From: Adineta vaga | Taxonomy: Eukaryota; Rotifera | Direction: 5' to 3' | Assembly (NCBI GenBank): GCA_021613535.1 | Contig: CP075496.1 | Location: 13,268,001-13,332,000 of the forward strand | DNA length: 64,000 nt | Shown: in pieces, positions 12,264 through 22,688 of the stretch | How positions within the stretch are numbered: position 1 is the first letter of the stretch | How the letters are laid out: the number at the start of each line of letters is the position of its first letter | Notes under the pieces: generated by a model | Databases searched by the model: none | Told to the model about the DNA's origin: nothing | What the model saw: the letters and a program-made list of their open reading frames with translations, nothing else | Made by a program: the position numbers and the translations under genes

Positions 12264-12918
12264 TCATTGATTAAGTCTAGTTTTTAATTGTTCATAAGTT
12301 TCTTGATAAATATTAGGTTGATCATTCGAGACAAATCGATCAACAAGACCCGTCATTTCTTCAAGTAAAAATTTATTTTTCTTCAATTCTTCTGAAGTTA
12401 ATTCATTCTGGAATGATCCACGTTGTTTTATACGTTGTTTCAATTTATTACTAGAATGAAAAGAAATTATCTTCTACAAATCAATTTTTCTTCTACAAAT
12501 GTAATTCTTTACTTAGTTGTAGCTGTTCGAAGACGTTTTATTGTACAGAGAACCGTTTCCATCGGATGCATAATGGTTAGTAAGGATTTTAAAGTATTAA
12601 TTTCATTGAATTGATGATGATTGTCATCATCATCATCCTCTTCATTATTCTAATAGAATAAAAATGAATATTGATTGATAAGAGTAATTTTACATACATT
12701 TTCTTGTTCCATTTCTTCACTAACATTAATTCTTTCATTAATAGGATTTATTAGTTGGTCCTGTTCATTTCCTAAACAATGAAAATGTTAATTTGAAAAA
12801 ATTATTTTCTATTCAAATTACCATGGTGTATTGCTTTATCATGATATTTATCATCGATTTCATCAATACATTTCTTCAATCTTTTGGTTCTTTCATCGAC
12901 TTCACATTTTCGTTTCAT
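12264..12918 (-). CDS. CD2BP2/LIN1-like protein without GYF domain
   Basis: Four exons: 12822-12918, 12698-12771, 12513-12649, 12264-12450, joined by 46-62 nt introns, encoding 164 aa. The start MKRKCEVDERTKRLKK is basic. An acidic Asp/Glu run follows. Then come two blocks diagnostic of the CD2BP2 (U5-52K, yeast Lin1) middle region: LLTIMHPMETVLCTIKRLR and VDRFVSNDQPNIYQETYEQL. These match the human pattern of a leucine-rich PRETV helix followed by a QETRERL helix. The protein stops directly after the second block, where human CD2BP2 continues for about 150 residues into its GYF domain. CD2BP2 is a U5 snRNP assembly factor whose GYF domain binds Prp6 and U5-15K. Loss of that domain would change partner choice. 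No spliced GYF exon is evident downstream before the A2M-like gene. Confidence 0.62.
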
Positions 12919-13238
12919 CTTTATCTAAAATATAACACAAATAATATTATTCGACATTGTCAATTTTCTTCTTCTTGTTATTTCTTTTTTGCGTTACGTA
13001 CGAAAATGAAGGATATTTTATTGGAAATCTTTTCAACCAATTAGTAAAAGAAGAAAGTGCTGTCATCTGTTTTTTGTCTTTTCCTATTTTGTCACTGTTG
13101 GAAATAATTTCGAAATTACCAACACAATTTAGTAACACTCACCCTCAAGAATTATTTCGAAAGTTTTCATCAGAAAATAAAAAACTATTTAAGTAAATAG
13201 ATTTGCTATATCAAAAGTTTCATTTAAAGACGTAAACA

Positions 13239-13958
13239 ATGACAGAACATTTGATCTATGTTAACAATTGGTTTTCAAAATATGAAGTGAATCGTGCTGA
13301 AGAAATACATTATTCCATATTTGTGAGCATCAAAATATTTATTTTCTACATCGATAGAGTAGCGTAACATTTCTCAAAGCAAAACACTTTTACATATGTT
13401 TGTTATAATACATTCACAAAATAGAAGACTCAAAAGCATACGACTGATTACTTTTGACATTGAACTTCTATTGAATATTTCTTTTATTATATAGAAACCA
13501 GTTGAAAGAAAACCTGTGGTTAATAAATCGAAAGGTAAATAATCTCTCTTTGGATCATTATTGCTGACATTTGCAGTTATAGATGTTGCTAAAAGTATTT
13601 TCACTCTGCATATTATCCCTTACGATGATCAGACTGATTTAAATGCTATGGAACAAGCTGTAAGATCAATTGAAGCTGATGGTTTAGTTTGGGGACAAGG
13701 TAAATTGATATAAGAAAAACTAAAAAACATATCTAATCATATTCTTCTAGCAAAACTGATTCCAGTTGCTTATGGCATACGTAAATTACAAATTGGTTGT
13801 GTTGTCGAAGATGATAAAGTAATTCATTGTTTTCTTGACCAAATCATTCTCTTAAGCTCTACATGTTTTAGATTGACTTTGAATTTCTTGAAGAGAAAAT
13901 TGGCGAATTCGAAGATTACGTTCAACGCGTTGATCTAGTTATCATTCAGAATCTTTAA
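13239..13958 (+). CDS. Minimal elongation factor 1-delta/beta-like nucleotide exchange factor
   Basis: Five exons: 13239-13322, 13495-13534, 13577-13699, 13751-13818, 13872-13958, encoding 133 aa. The N-terminal WFSKYEVNRAEEIHY matches the EF1-delta start (WFDKFKYDDAERRFYE). After a 172-nt intron the protein goes almost straight into the EF1B guanine-exchange domain: KSIFTLHIIPYDDQTDLN, GLVWGQAKLIPVAYGIRK and the C-terminus GEFEDYVQRVDLVIIQNL. The family exchanges GDP for GTP on EF1A during translation elongation. The leucine zipper and acidic CAGAR-like region of normal EF1-delta (about 280 aa) are missing. The family's invariant C-terminal NKI is changed to QNL. Candidate exons inside the 172-nt intron were not convincing. 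It could be a divergent paralogue or a decaying duplicate, although the frame is intact. Confidence 0.72.
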
Positions 13959-14439
13959 ACAAGTGATCTTCTGACATTTTCAATGTTTATTCTTAAATAA
14001 AGAGACAGAATCCATATATATATATAAACTATTGGATTAATCTTAAGTGTGAATAAAAGTATGCTCCCTGCTGTTGTTTGCTATATTGAGTAATGATATT
14101 GAGTTAGGTGTGAAATAACTAAACAGCCGTAAGGCAAAAGTTTGTTTATTCGATAAGTCATTTTCTTCTCTGCCGACATTCGAAAAGAATGTGTCATTAA
14201 ACAAGAAATAACAATAACTTCACGCTATCTCTTTTCTCTTATTTGAACGTCATCTCAATTAATACACATATATATATAACTAATCGATTTTAGAGATTTT
14301 CATGCTTATTATTTCTGCTCATCTTTTATCTCTTTCTATTGATGAGTATCAAATAGAATTCTTTTTCATTTCTTTGATTTTATTTTTCATAGACAAAATA
14401 TATACAAAAAATATGAAATAAAATCATTCATGAAAGTTT
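13959..14439. other. Convergent intergenic region
   Basis: 3' flanks of the EF1-like and forkhead genes. Contains an (AT)n tract near 14015 and AT-rich sequence. No gene recognised. Confidence 0.45.
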
Positions 14440-15488
14440 TTATTCTGTCTCAAAATTTCCAGAGACATTCGGGCTTGTATAAGACGAAGGCATTGAATAA
14501 TACGGTGTTGGATAATACGATGTTCGATATGGATCATATAAGGTATATGAACTCGGTGTTGTTGTTGTTGATGATGATGATGATAAACACATGTTTTGTA
14601 CCGTTGGTGAATTAATTGAATGAGATTCTGATGAAGTATTTGGTGTTGAATACATTGTATGATATGGTGGTGGAGGTGGTGAACACATATAATATGAATT
14701 TGTAGGAGATGGATAGAAATTTGGAAGTGATTCATGTCCTCCGTAAGGTGAATGATGTATCGATGAAGTTTGCATTTGTAATTCTCGTATTTGTTGACGA
14801 TACCGCCGCCGTCGAAAACGTCCTTGTTCAAATTCTGTTTCTGCTAATTCATGAATACGCCAATCTATAAATCAACATGGCATTTGAATCATTGAATATC
14901 ACTTTCATTGTATACTTACAATGTCCTTTCCCATTGTTACCACGTCCAGCTTTAACAAAACATTCATTCAATGATAAATTATGTCGAACACTATTTCTCC
15001 AAGATTTATTAACATTGTCAGCAAAATATCGATATCTAAATAAGATTTAGATTCATTCAACTCTTGATCTTTCCAAAAAATATGTAATACATACTTTCGT
15101 TGAAAATAATCATAGATCTCATACAACTGCATCATTCGATTTGGTGATTTTAATATTGCTTCGGCAATGATTTCCAGATAGGACTGATTTGGTTTTTTTG
15201 GACTTTCATTTTCATCTTCGAATAAAACAAGATCAATTAAAATTCGATTAGCACCAAACTTTCTTTCAATTTTCTTACTTGATTGATTATGAAAATCTTC
15301 TCCGATCGAACCAGTTTCGTCCGAAAGACCTTCATCAACAATACCTGAATCATGTAATTGATATTTATTATTCATAATTAAATCATATTCTCCATGTGTT
15401 CGATAATAAACTAAAAGGAAATCAAACTGTGAATATTACATAACATCTATGATGCTTTTAGTTTACCATTGTTTGGAGACGATTGCAT
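14440..15488 (-). CDS. Forkhead-box transcription factor (FoxQ2-like)
   Basis: Four exons: 15467-15488, 15095-15410, 14920-15035, 14440-14864, encoding 292 aa. The forkhead winged helix spans roughly residues 80-180. It starts [15 protein letters not shown], contains helix 3 [15 protein letters not shown] and the wing [16 protein letters not shown], and ends in the basic [15 protein letters not shown] at the start and FRRRR at the end recall FoxQ2, but the class call needs a tree. The tail is rich in Ser, Pro, Tyr and Thr ([12 protein letters not shown] and a run of Ser then Thr), as is usual for activation regions. It binds DNA in the nucleus. The first exon holds only seven whole codons; the next in-frame ATG would be 15375. 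Confidence 0.88.
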
Positions 15489-16550
15489 TTTCTTGAATGA
15501 GGAAATTTCTTGTTCGATCGGATAGACAACAAACAACTAGGTAAAGATCAAAATGAGTAATGTGAATGTTTTCCTTGTTGACTATTTCAATATAAACAAA
15601 ACAATTAATGAGAGAAGGAGAGAGAAAGACAGAGAGAGAGAGTAAGTGACGAAATTGAGTATTCGTCGTTTAAGATAAAAGAAGAAGATGATCGGCACCA
15701 ATCATTTTCTAGGAATATTTTTTTCTCAATTCGTCTAATTAAAATCGATAGCCAATTAATCGACAACTAATGAAATAAGCTCGTTCAAAACTTTGAGCTC
15801 CTTTACTAATAGAACGAGATAATTTAAAAAATATGTCAAACCAATATTAATCTTATTCTTTTGTTTTGTATCAGAGTTTCTTATTTGAGAAAATATTCAC
15901 TTCTTTTCTTTTGTACCAAGTTGTAAGCTTGAGAAAACTTATCAAGCAATTTCATAAACAATTGTCATATGGATTATGACACTTTTTATATCACTTGAAA
16001 AGTATAGTCACTGGCAATTGTTAATTGTATTGAAAAAATGAAGATTTTCAGTGATCTCTTTATATTATTGATCAATATCATCGTGAAAAAGTGAGAAGGT
16101 AAAGCTCACTACAAAAGATAAAAGAGAAATGATCTTTTGATTCAAATAACAAAGATTATTATCGAATTGTGTAGATAGTATTTCTGAAAACATGTGAATC
16201 GATTGCAAAAGTAAAAAAGAATGTTTTTGATTGAAGATAAAGTTATTTTTCTTCTATTGAAAACATCAGTATAGAACAATTGTTAGACGATAAATAAAAC
16301 TTGATGAAAATTTGCTCTCTGTTTTGAATTTTATACTTTCGATTCTGTCGTCATCTTTTTCTTTATATATATATGTATTTATTTATTCGACAGAACCATA
16401 GTTCGTGTGTATTGAATGACCTTTAGAAGTATCGAAAAGTACATTCGTTATATGAATAACTGCATTTAAATAGTCATTCATTTTGAGACATATAAATAGT
16501 TACAGATTTCTTGTGAATATCTTATTCTTCCGATTTGGATTCAATAAATA
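15489..16550. other. Divergent intergenic region
   Basis: About 1 kb between the forkhead and lipase genes. A GA-rich tract lies at 15610-15642 and the lipase TATA box near its right end. No coding potential seen. Confidence 0.45.
16491..16499 (+). promoter_or_regulatory. TATA box of the class 3 lipase gene
   Basis: TATAAATAG, 60 bp before the ATG at 16551. Spacing and sequence fit a core promoter with a short 5' UTR. Confidence 0.55.
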
Positions 16551-17843
16551 ATGATTTACTACCTGTTCGTTTATTTTATCTTGCACATAAATGGTATTTC
16601 ATCGAATTCTGCAAAGAAATTTGGGTTGAGCCAAATGAAATGCGATCTGCATGATTTAAAAGTATGATATGAAACTGAAGAAATGATTCGTTGAGAAGGA
16701 TTATATATTTTTAGGATACGTACAGAAGTGAATTAGAGAAATCTCCATTTGGAAATCGAAGTGTGGATGAAATAACAACGGCCTGGCGAAGTACATTTTC
16801 AGACGAAAACTACCGAACAAGTACTAAAAACTCTATTCCATTTCAACAAATGAATCTTCGAGGTAAATATTTTAGACAATTTCGAAAAGAATTTGTAATT
16901 GAAATTCAATATTTAGATCCCGATACAATTCTTCGAATGGCTGAATATCAAGCATTGGTCTATTGTAAATCAGATATATTGAATTCTCCCTCAGATCTAT
17001 CTTCAATCAAGAATATGGCAGCAAAAAATCTTCGTATCGGTAATTTTACTATTGAAGCATCGGGTTTTGACAAGAAACATGTGTTATATTGGTATATTGC
17101 TGTGAATATTTTCCAACAATCAATTATTCTTGTTCATCGTGGTACAAAAATGTCGAATCGAGTATGAATAAGGTTACTTTGTGTTTGATAAGGAGATTTT
17201 TTTAAAATAATTTTAGAATGATGTTTTCGATGATCTCGACCGATTCACAAGTCATAATACACATGGACAGCTCAATATAGATTTTCCTTATCTATCTAAA
17301 TCTAAACATGTTTATGTTGATATTGGTTTCTATAAACGATTTCAAGATGAAAAACAAGCAATTATATCTTCTGTTCGTGAAATTCTTGAACAATATTCGT
17401 CTCCTTCATTTTCATTTATCGTTGTTGGTCATTCACTTGGTGCTGCATGGGCATTTCTTAATGCTGGTCATTTCGTTAGTCTTGATGACATTAATCAACG
17501 TTTATCAGCCATTTATACGTTTGGTCAACCACTACTTGGTTCTGCAGATTTTGTCAATGAAATAACAACGAAATTCGATACAACAAAAGAACGTTATGTT
17601 CGTATTGTGAATGGAAATGATCTTATTCCACATATAGGTTGTCGAAAATGTGTTCAACCGGAATTTTCTAATGAAAAATGGATTACGAATACAAATCCAG
17701 TTGTATGGAAAGATTGTCGCGGTGGTGAAGATCAGCAATGTAGTTCAGGAGTACCATGTAAACAATTATCATGGTCAAATCATAGTGCTGTTGGTCTTTT
17801 TTCAATGCGTGGTGAATTTTGTAGAATTGCAAGTAATCAATGA
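16551..17843 (+). CDS. Secreted fungal-type class 3 lipase
   Basis: Three exons: 16551-16661, 16715-17161, 17217-17843, encoding 394 aa. The N-terminus MIYYLFVYFILHINGISS is a signal peptide. The alpha/beta hydrolase core has the lipase-3 hallmarks: ILVHRGT (oxyanion strand), the nucleophile elbow VVGHSLGAAWA with the catalytic Ser, then TFGQPLLG and RIVNGNDLIPH with the likely catalytic Asp. A Cys-rich insert follows (IGCRKCVQPEF, CRGGEDQQCSSGVPC). The final His is probably the one in SWSNHSAVG. The family hydrolyses triacylglycerols or related esters and is common in fungi and patchy in animals. A partial copy of this gene lies 4.9 kb downstream. Confidence 0.9.
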
Positions 17844-19374
17844 AATGCTAATATTGTTTCATAGATTTATAAAGACGATAATAATATTTTTTTTTCGTTA
17901 TGTACTAATCAATGCGATGGGGTAGAACTAATGTATTTTACATCGTCAATAGACGAATCTCTTTATTTTCTTTTAAAATTAAACAATAAATGAGAATGAA
18001 TTGAATAAATGCGGAAAAAGATTTTAATTGAAAAAGAGTTAAAAACTCATAATTTATGGGTTGGATTTGGTACCTTCTAATTAGATGAAACATAAATCTA
18101 CCAATTAGCAAATCATTATCATAAACAACTCAATATAAAGAGGCTTTAATCAAGTTTTTCCGAAGTTTTGATGTTATCACGGTAATCACATACAATCTCT
18201 AATATAATAATTTAAATGCGAAACAATATCGACTTTTTTAGCATTATACTACAACGTTGTTTTATTTCTCTATACCCATGTCACAAATAAAGCTTATTGG
18301 GGATTTTAAAAGGATGCAAGAAGATATGACGTCAAATCTTCTTTAATTTCTTCAGAAGTTTTATGTATAGAATACGATAGTCTCTAATGGAAGAATTTGA
18401 ACCTCATAGAATAAAGATAAGAAATGTTAACGTCCGACTAGCAATTAAGGTTAAGGAAAGGTCATCTCAATTAATATCTTTGTCATTATGGTTAGTTTCT
18501 ATGGACGATACAATCATTTCGTTATGTCACACATATATAAAAAGGAGTATACTTCGACTACTTATTCATTATATATTGAATATATTCCTCAACAAATATC
18601 GGACTTCATAGATTTAGCTTCTAATCATGTCGGATATGCATTATCATTTTCATTTAACGTTAAGAATAAATAAATCAATCGTAGATTAGTAATATATTCT
18701 CGTGTATAAAAGTAAACTTAAAGGCTGTTTTTTGCAAAAGTTGAGCTTTGTTCCTGTTTTTTCTCTGAACATTTTCTCCGAGGAAGCTGCTGATTTCTAT
18801 GAGAGATGAAGCGAAATAAATCTTGAAATTGACATAGATCGACCAATAGAAAGGAATTTCGATGTATAACTTTCGTTAAACATAAATAGTTTATTTTTCC
18901 GAACTTATAATCTGGTAAATATTAAATTCTATGCGCAGAATCAAAACTTGACTAATGTAAAAAACTGTTAGATTTTAATTATGAGTGAATGTACGATATA
19001 TATTTAATAGTATCTTGAACTGAAGATAATGATTTGCTATGAAAGATAATATTAATCTTCTGAATAATAGTCACATAAATCAAAAAAAAAATCATTGATA
19101 ATATAGATAGTAAAATATGGATTTTATCTGAATGTACTGTTGAACAGTGGTTTATAGAGGAATAAAAAAAAAGAAAACTTAACCAATAAAACGATCGACG
19201 GACGTAATGAAAGAGAAGTTATATAATAGTCTTATATTTTTAAATATTCCCTAGTTGTCTATTCTTATTCATTTGGTGACGTCTTGCACGATTAATGCAT
19301 ACACAGTTATCCTATTAATATCCTTAACTAAAAGTAAAACGAACACAAAATTTTTCTTCTTCTTCCATTTTAAG
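17844..19374. other. Gene-poor region downstream of the lipase
   Basis: About 1.5 kb of AT-rich sequence. The ORFs here (for example 18387-18611) are short, overlap in several frames and show no recognisable domain or splice pattern. I call no gene. Confidence 0.4.
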
Positions 19375-19784
19375 ATGAATTTATGTTCTAAATGGAAGTG
19401 TTGTTGTTGTATGAAACAAGAAGCAGAGAACATTGGAAATACTAAAACTAATGTCGTAACCACAGTCAACCTATGGTAAGTATATTATTCATAAAGTTTC
19501 TATTAAAATATAAGTAAGTTTTAGTCATCAGCGTATTCTTCGAAAGAGCAACCTTCTACGACAATGTCTCTTCAAGTCAAAGTGAGTGTTATTGTGATAG
19601 TGATAGAAATTAGTTAGATAAGGTTCTTCGTTTTATCTCTAATAGACTGATTCACAAATATACATACCCATGTCGGCGCGGAACCCTAGCCATTCCCATC
19701 AAAACATGGAAGCAGTATTGTGGCCGGATGTTTTTCGTTACAGATACAGGTACTCGGAATCAGATGGAAACTTGCGGTTCCTAA
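19375..19784 (+). CDS. Candidate small Cys-rich protein, unknown
   Basis: Three exons with consensus splice sites: 19375-19475, 19525-19581, 19646-19784. The joined frame is open for 98 aa. It begins MNLCSKWKCCCCMKQ, has ten cysteines, is basic, and ends before TAA at 19782. No family recognised and no clear signal peptide. Support is the frame preserved across two GTAAGT/GTGAGT introns of 49 and 64 nt, plus higher GC than the flanks. It could equally be a chance model or part of a larger decayed gene; a 64-codon ORF at 19819-20013 follows in the same GC-richer patch. Confidence 0.3.
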
Positions 19785-21852
19785 AACTTATTAAACATGA
19801 TTTTTCATCATATCCGAAATGAGCTATTCTCAGAGAGACAATTCTGTTCTACAGGAAACATCGTTCTCCTGCGAAATCCTTTGTCAAGATCTGAACTGGG
19901 CTTTAGACATAATGGAGGAAAAGCTGAGGAATCTTGCGGGAAAATCTGACTTTTCCGAACGTTTCCTACCAGTTCTGGAGGCCGGAACGATCAACCTGGG
20001 TAATTCTTCTTAAACAAATGAATAATATTACTAAGCAAAGAAATCAATACGATGAACGATCTTCTCGACGATAAAAACCATCAAACGATTCAGTCGATTC
20101 TCATTTTTTGTTATTTTATTTTTATGTCTTTTTTCGTCGATAAGATCTTAAACAAATTCTCTTTTCTGAAAGAAAGAGTTATACAGCGTTAAAATCATCT
20201 GCTTGAAATGCAAATAGTTTGTCTGTCTATCCTAACCAATCAGAAATTAGTAAAAACTTATCAATACTCATGAGAAAGTGGGTAATTGAGGTCGAGGAAC
20301 TCGGATCTGATGATAGTTTTTAAATTGATTCAATAGATTACGAAAATCTTTATAGAATTTTATATCGATATAGAAACCGACAGAAAAAGGTAAACGTTAT
20401 TCTGTCTAAACGACACACAATCTATGGCGAAAGTAAGAAAAGTTTCAAAGATAGGAAAATACTGTGTTTTTTTAAATATTATTCGCATCCTCATTACCAA
20501 CAATTAGTTTGATTTAAAGATGGTTTTTTATTTTTGAAATTTCAAAACATCTCACAACACGTTTCATATATGAAAAAGAGAATTTCTACTTTCAAAAATG
20601 GGTTTTCAATTTACATATAGTCATATCTCAATATCAGTGTTACTTATGTTGCATGGCTTTTCGAGAGTGTAATTTTTTGCAAATATGAATTTCTTCTTAT
20701 ATACTCTTGTATTTCTTTTTCAAATAATAATGAAAGCTAATGAGCTGGCTCGTGTTTGTGACTGTGTGTATCATTAGAACCATTAAGAAATTCTGAGTAT
20801 AAGATTTAGTAAGAGCATCATGGAAATTGTAGCTAAAATAATCGGAAGAGTGACGAGTCTAACATTTTTGCATTGTTGAGTAGTACAGCTCAGATCTTTC
20901 GACTGGATTTCAGCAGAAATATGTGGATAAAAAGGGAGTATAATGAATGTGATTCTACCGCTGGATATTCATACTCATCAGATATATTAAAGATCATTCC
21001 AAAAATGTGAAAAACTATATGCTAGACGAATGTGCTGTAACTGTGACCACTTATAAAAAAAGTAACCCTGTTTATAGTATCTTTTCCGGAATTGTATGAA
21101 CACAAACTCGTTGCTTTTTAAAGACGGAATTAATGAAAATTCATATATTTCCTTCGAAAGTGATTCAAAAATAGAAGACATAGTGGACTTTGCAAAAAAG
21201 CTACTGAATTTTGTTGTAGAAGTGTTGTTTTGAATAGAAGGTCTAGCAAGGTTTGCATTGGGTTTCTTAATAATTGAGAAAAGGGTTGTCTTCGAATAGA
21301 AGTTCATCTCAATTACTGTTTTTCTCTATTTTTGTGCTTATTTCTATGATAAACAACCTCTATTTCAATAAATGCCTACGTTGGTGCTTCGACAAAAGTT
21401 TAAAATCTATCAATTCATTCGAATAAATAATAAATCGGTTTGAAGATGATGCGTCATTTGTCAGTCTATGAAGGAAAGTGACAAATAATTTTATTGAATG
21501 AAGACTTATCATATTGTTTAACACATGCTGATGAAACTGATGTACTATAACTCTTAGTTTTCCTGGATGTGATTTTAAATCGAACGCAGACAATTTTGAA
21601 TTCTTCGAGTATTAATATTAGACAAAGTGATGGTTTACAAACTACATGAATTACAAAGAATATATATTTACATTTAAAAAGGACAGTGGTATCAAACTTG
21701 AACTTCGAATTCAATCGAAACATAAAGTTTCAATCCAAATTTGAAATGAACTATCCTAGGACCAATGGAGCGTGAACATTTTCGATTTCATGTCTTTTAA
21801 AACATTTTCTAAAATCAGATTTTTAAACTAATGTTTCTTTTTTATTGTAATA
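19785..21852. other. Gene-poor region with unassigned ORFs
   Basis: About 2 kb between the weak candidate gene and the lipase copy. Contains ORFs 19819-20013 (+), 20987-21307 (-) and 21360-21593 (-). None has a recognisable motif or supporting splice structure. It may be decayed sequence, but I see no repeat termini. Confidence 0.35.
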
Positions 21853-22553
21853 TCAGTTATATTGAATTCTCCCTCAGATCTATCTTCAATCAAGAATATG
21901 GCAGCAAAAAATCTTCGTATCGGTAATTTTACTATTGAAGCATCGGGTTTTGACAAGAAACATGTGTTATATTGGTATATTGCTGTGAATATTTTCCAAC
22001 AATCAATTATTCTTGTTCATCGTGGTACAAAAATGTCAAATCGAGTATGAATAAGCTTACATTGTATTTGATAAGGAGATTTTTTTTAAAATAATTCTAG
22101 AATGATGTTTTCGATGATCTCGACCGATTCACAAGTCATAATACACATGGACAGCTCAATATAGATTTTCCTTATTTATCTAAATCTAAACATGTTTATG
22201 TTGATATTGGTTTCTATAAACGATTTCAAGATGAAAAACAAGCAATTATATCTTCTGTTCGTGAAATTCTTGAACAATATTCGTCTCCTTCATTTTCATT
22301 CATTGTTGTTGGTCATTCACTTGACTCTGCAGATTTTGTCAATGAAATAACAACGAAATTCGATACACCAAAAGAACGTTATGTTCGTATTGTGAATGGA
22401 AATGATCTTATTCCACATGTATGTTGTGGTGGTAGTAATGATCACGAATACAGTTAAGGAATAGCATTAAAGCAATTATCATGATCAAATCATAGTGCTG
22501 TTGGTCGTTTTTCAATGGAGGATGAATTTTGTAGAATTGCAAGTAATCAATGA
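21853..22553 (+). pseudogene. Truncated partial copy of the class 3 lipase
   Basis: Near-identical to 16970-17843. It starts abruptly within lipase exon 2 at ATCAG-TATATTGAATTC and keeps the second intron, so it is a DNA-level copy and not retrotransposed. It lacks the signal-peptide exon and the first part of exon 2. A deletion of net 99 bp follows GHSL and removes the region from the last Gly of the nucleophile elbow through TFGQPLLG. A second deletion removes most of the Cys-rich insert, and a TAA follows at about 22456. The retained part keeps almost every base, implying recent duplication or gene conversion. It is not expected to make an active enzyme. Confidence 0.88.
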
Positions 22554-22688
22554 AACGCTGTTATTGCATCATACATGTGTCAATGTTTTTTTCTCGTTCT
22601 TTCATGAGTAATATATAAGTAATCATACAAAAGATAAAAACATTTTTATGTAATTTTATTTTCGTCGTTGAAACAAACAGAATCACCA

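Noticed and set aside
14424-14831. His-rich minus-strand ORF of 135 codons
   Set aside because: It is another frame of the last forkhead exon; the real frame carries the forkhead wing and Ser/Pro tail.
18387-18673. ORFs downstream of the lipase, near a TATATAAAAAG motif
   Set aside because: Two overlapping frames, no motif, no splice sites and no codon pattern; a chance ORF is more likely.
20987-21307. 106-codon minus-strand ORF
   Set aside because: No recognisable domain, low-complexity AT-driven composition and no adjoining exons.
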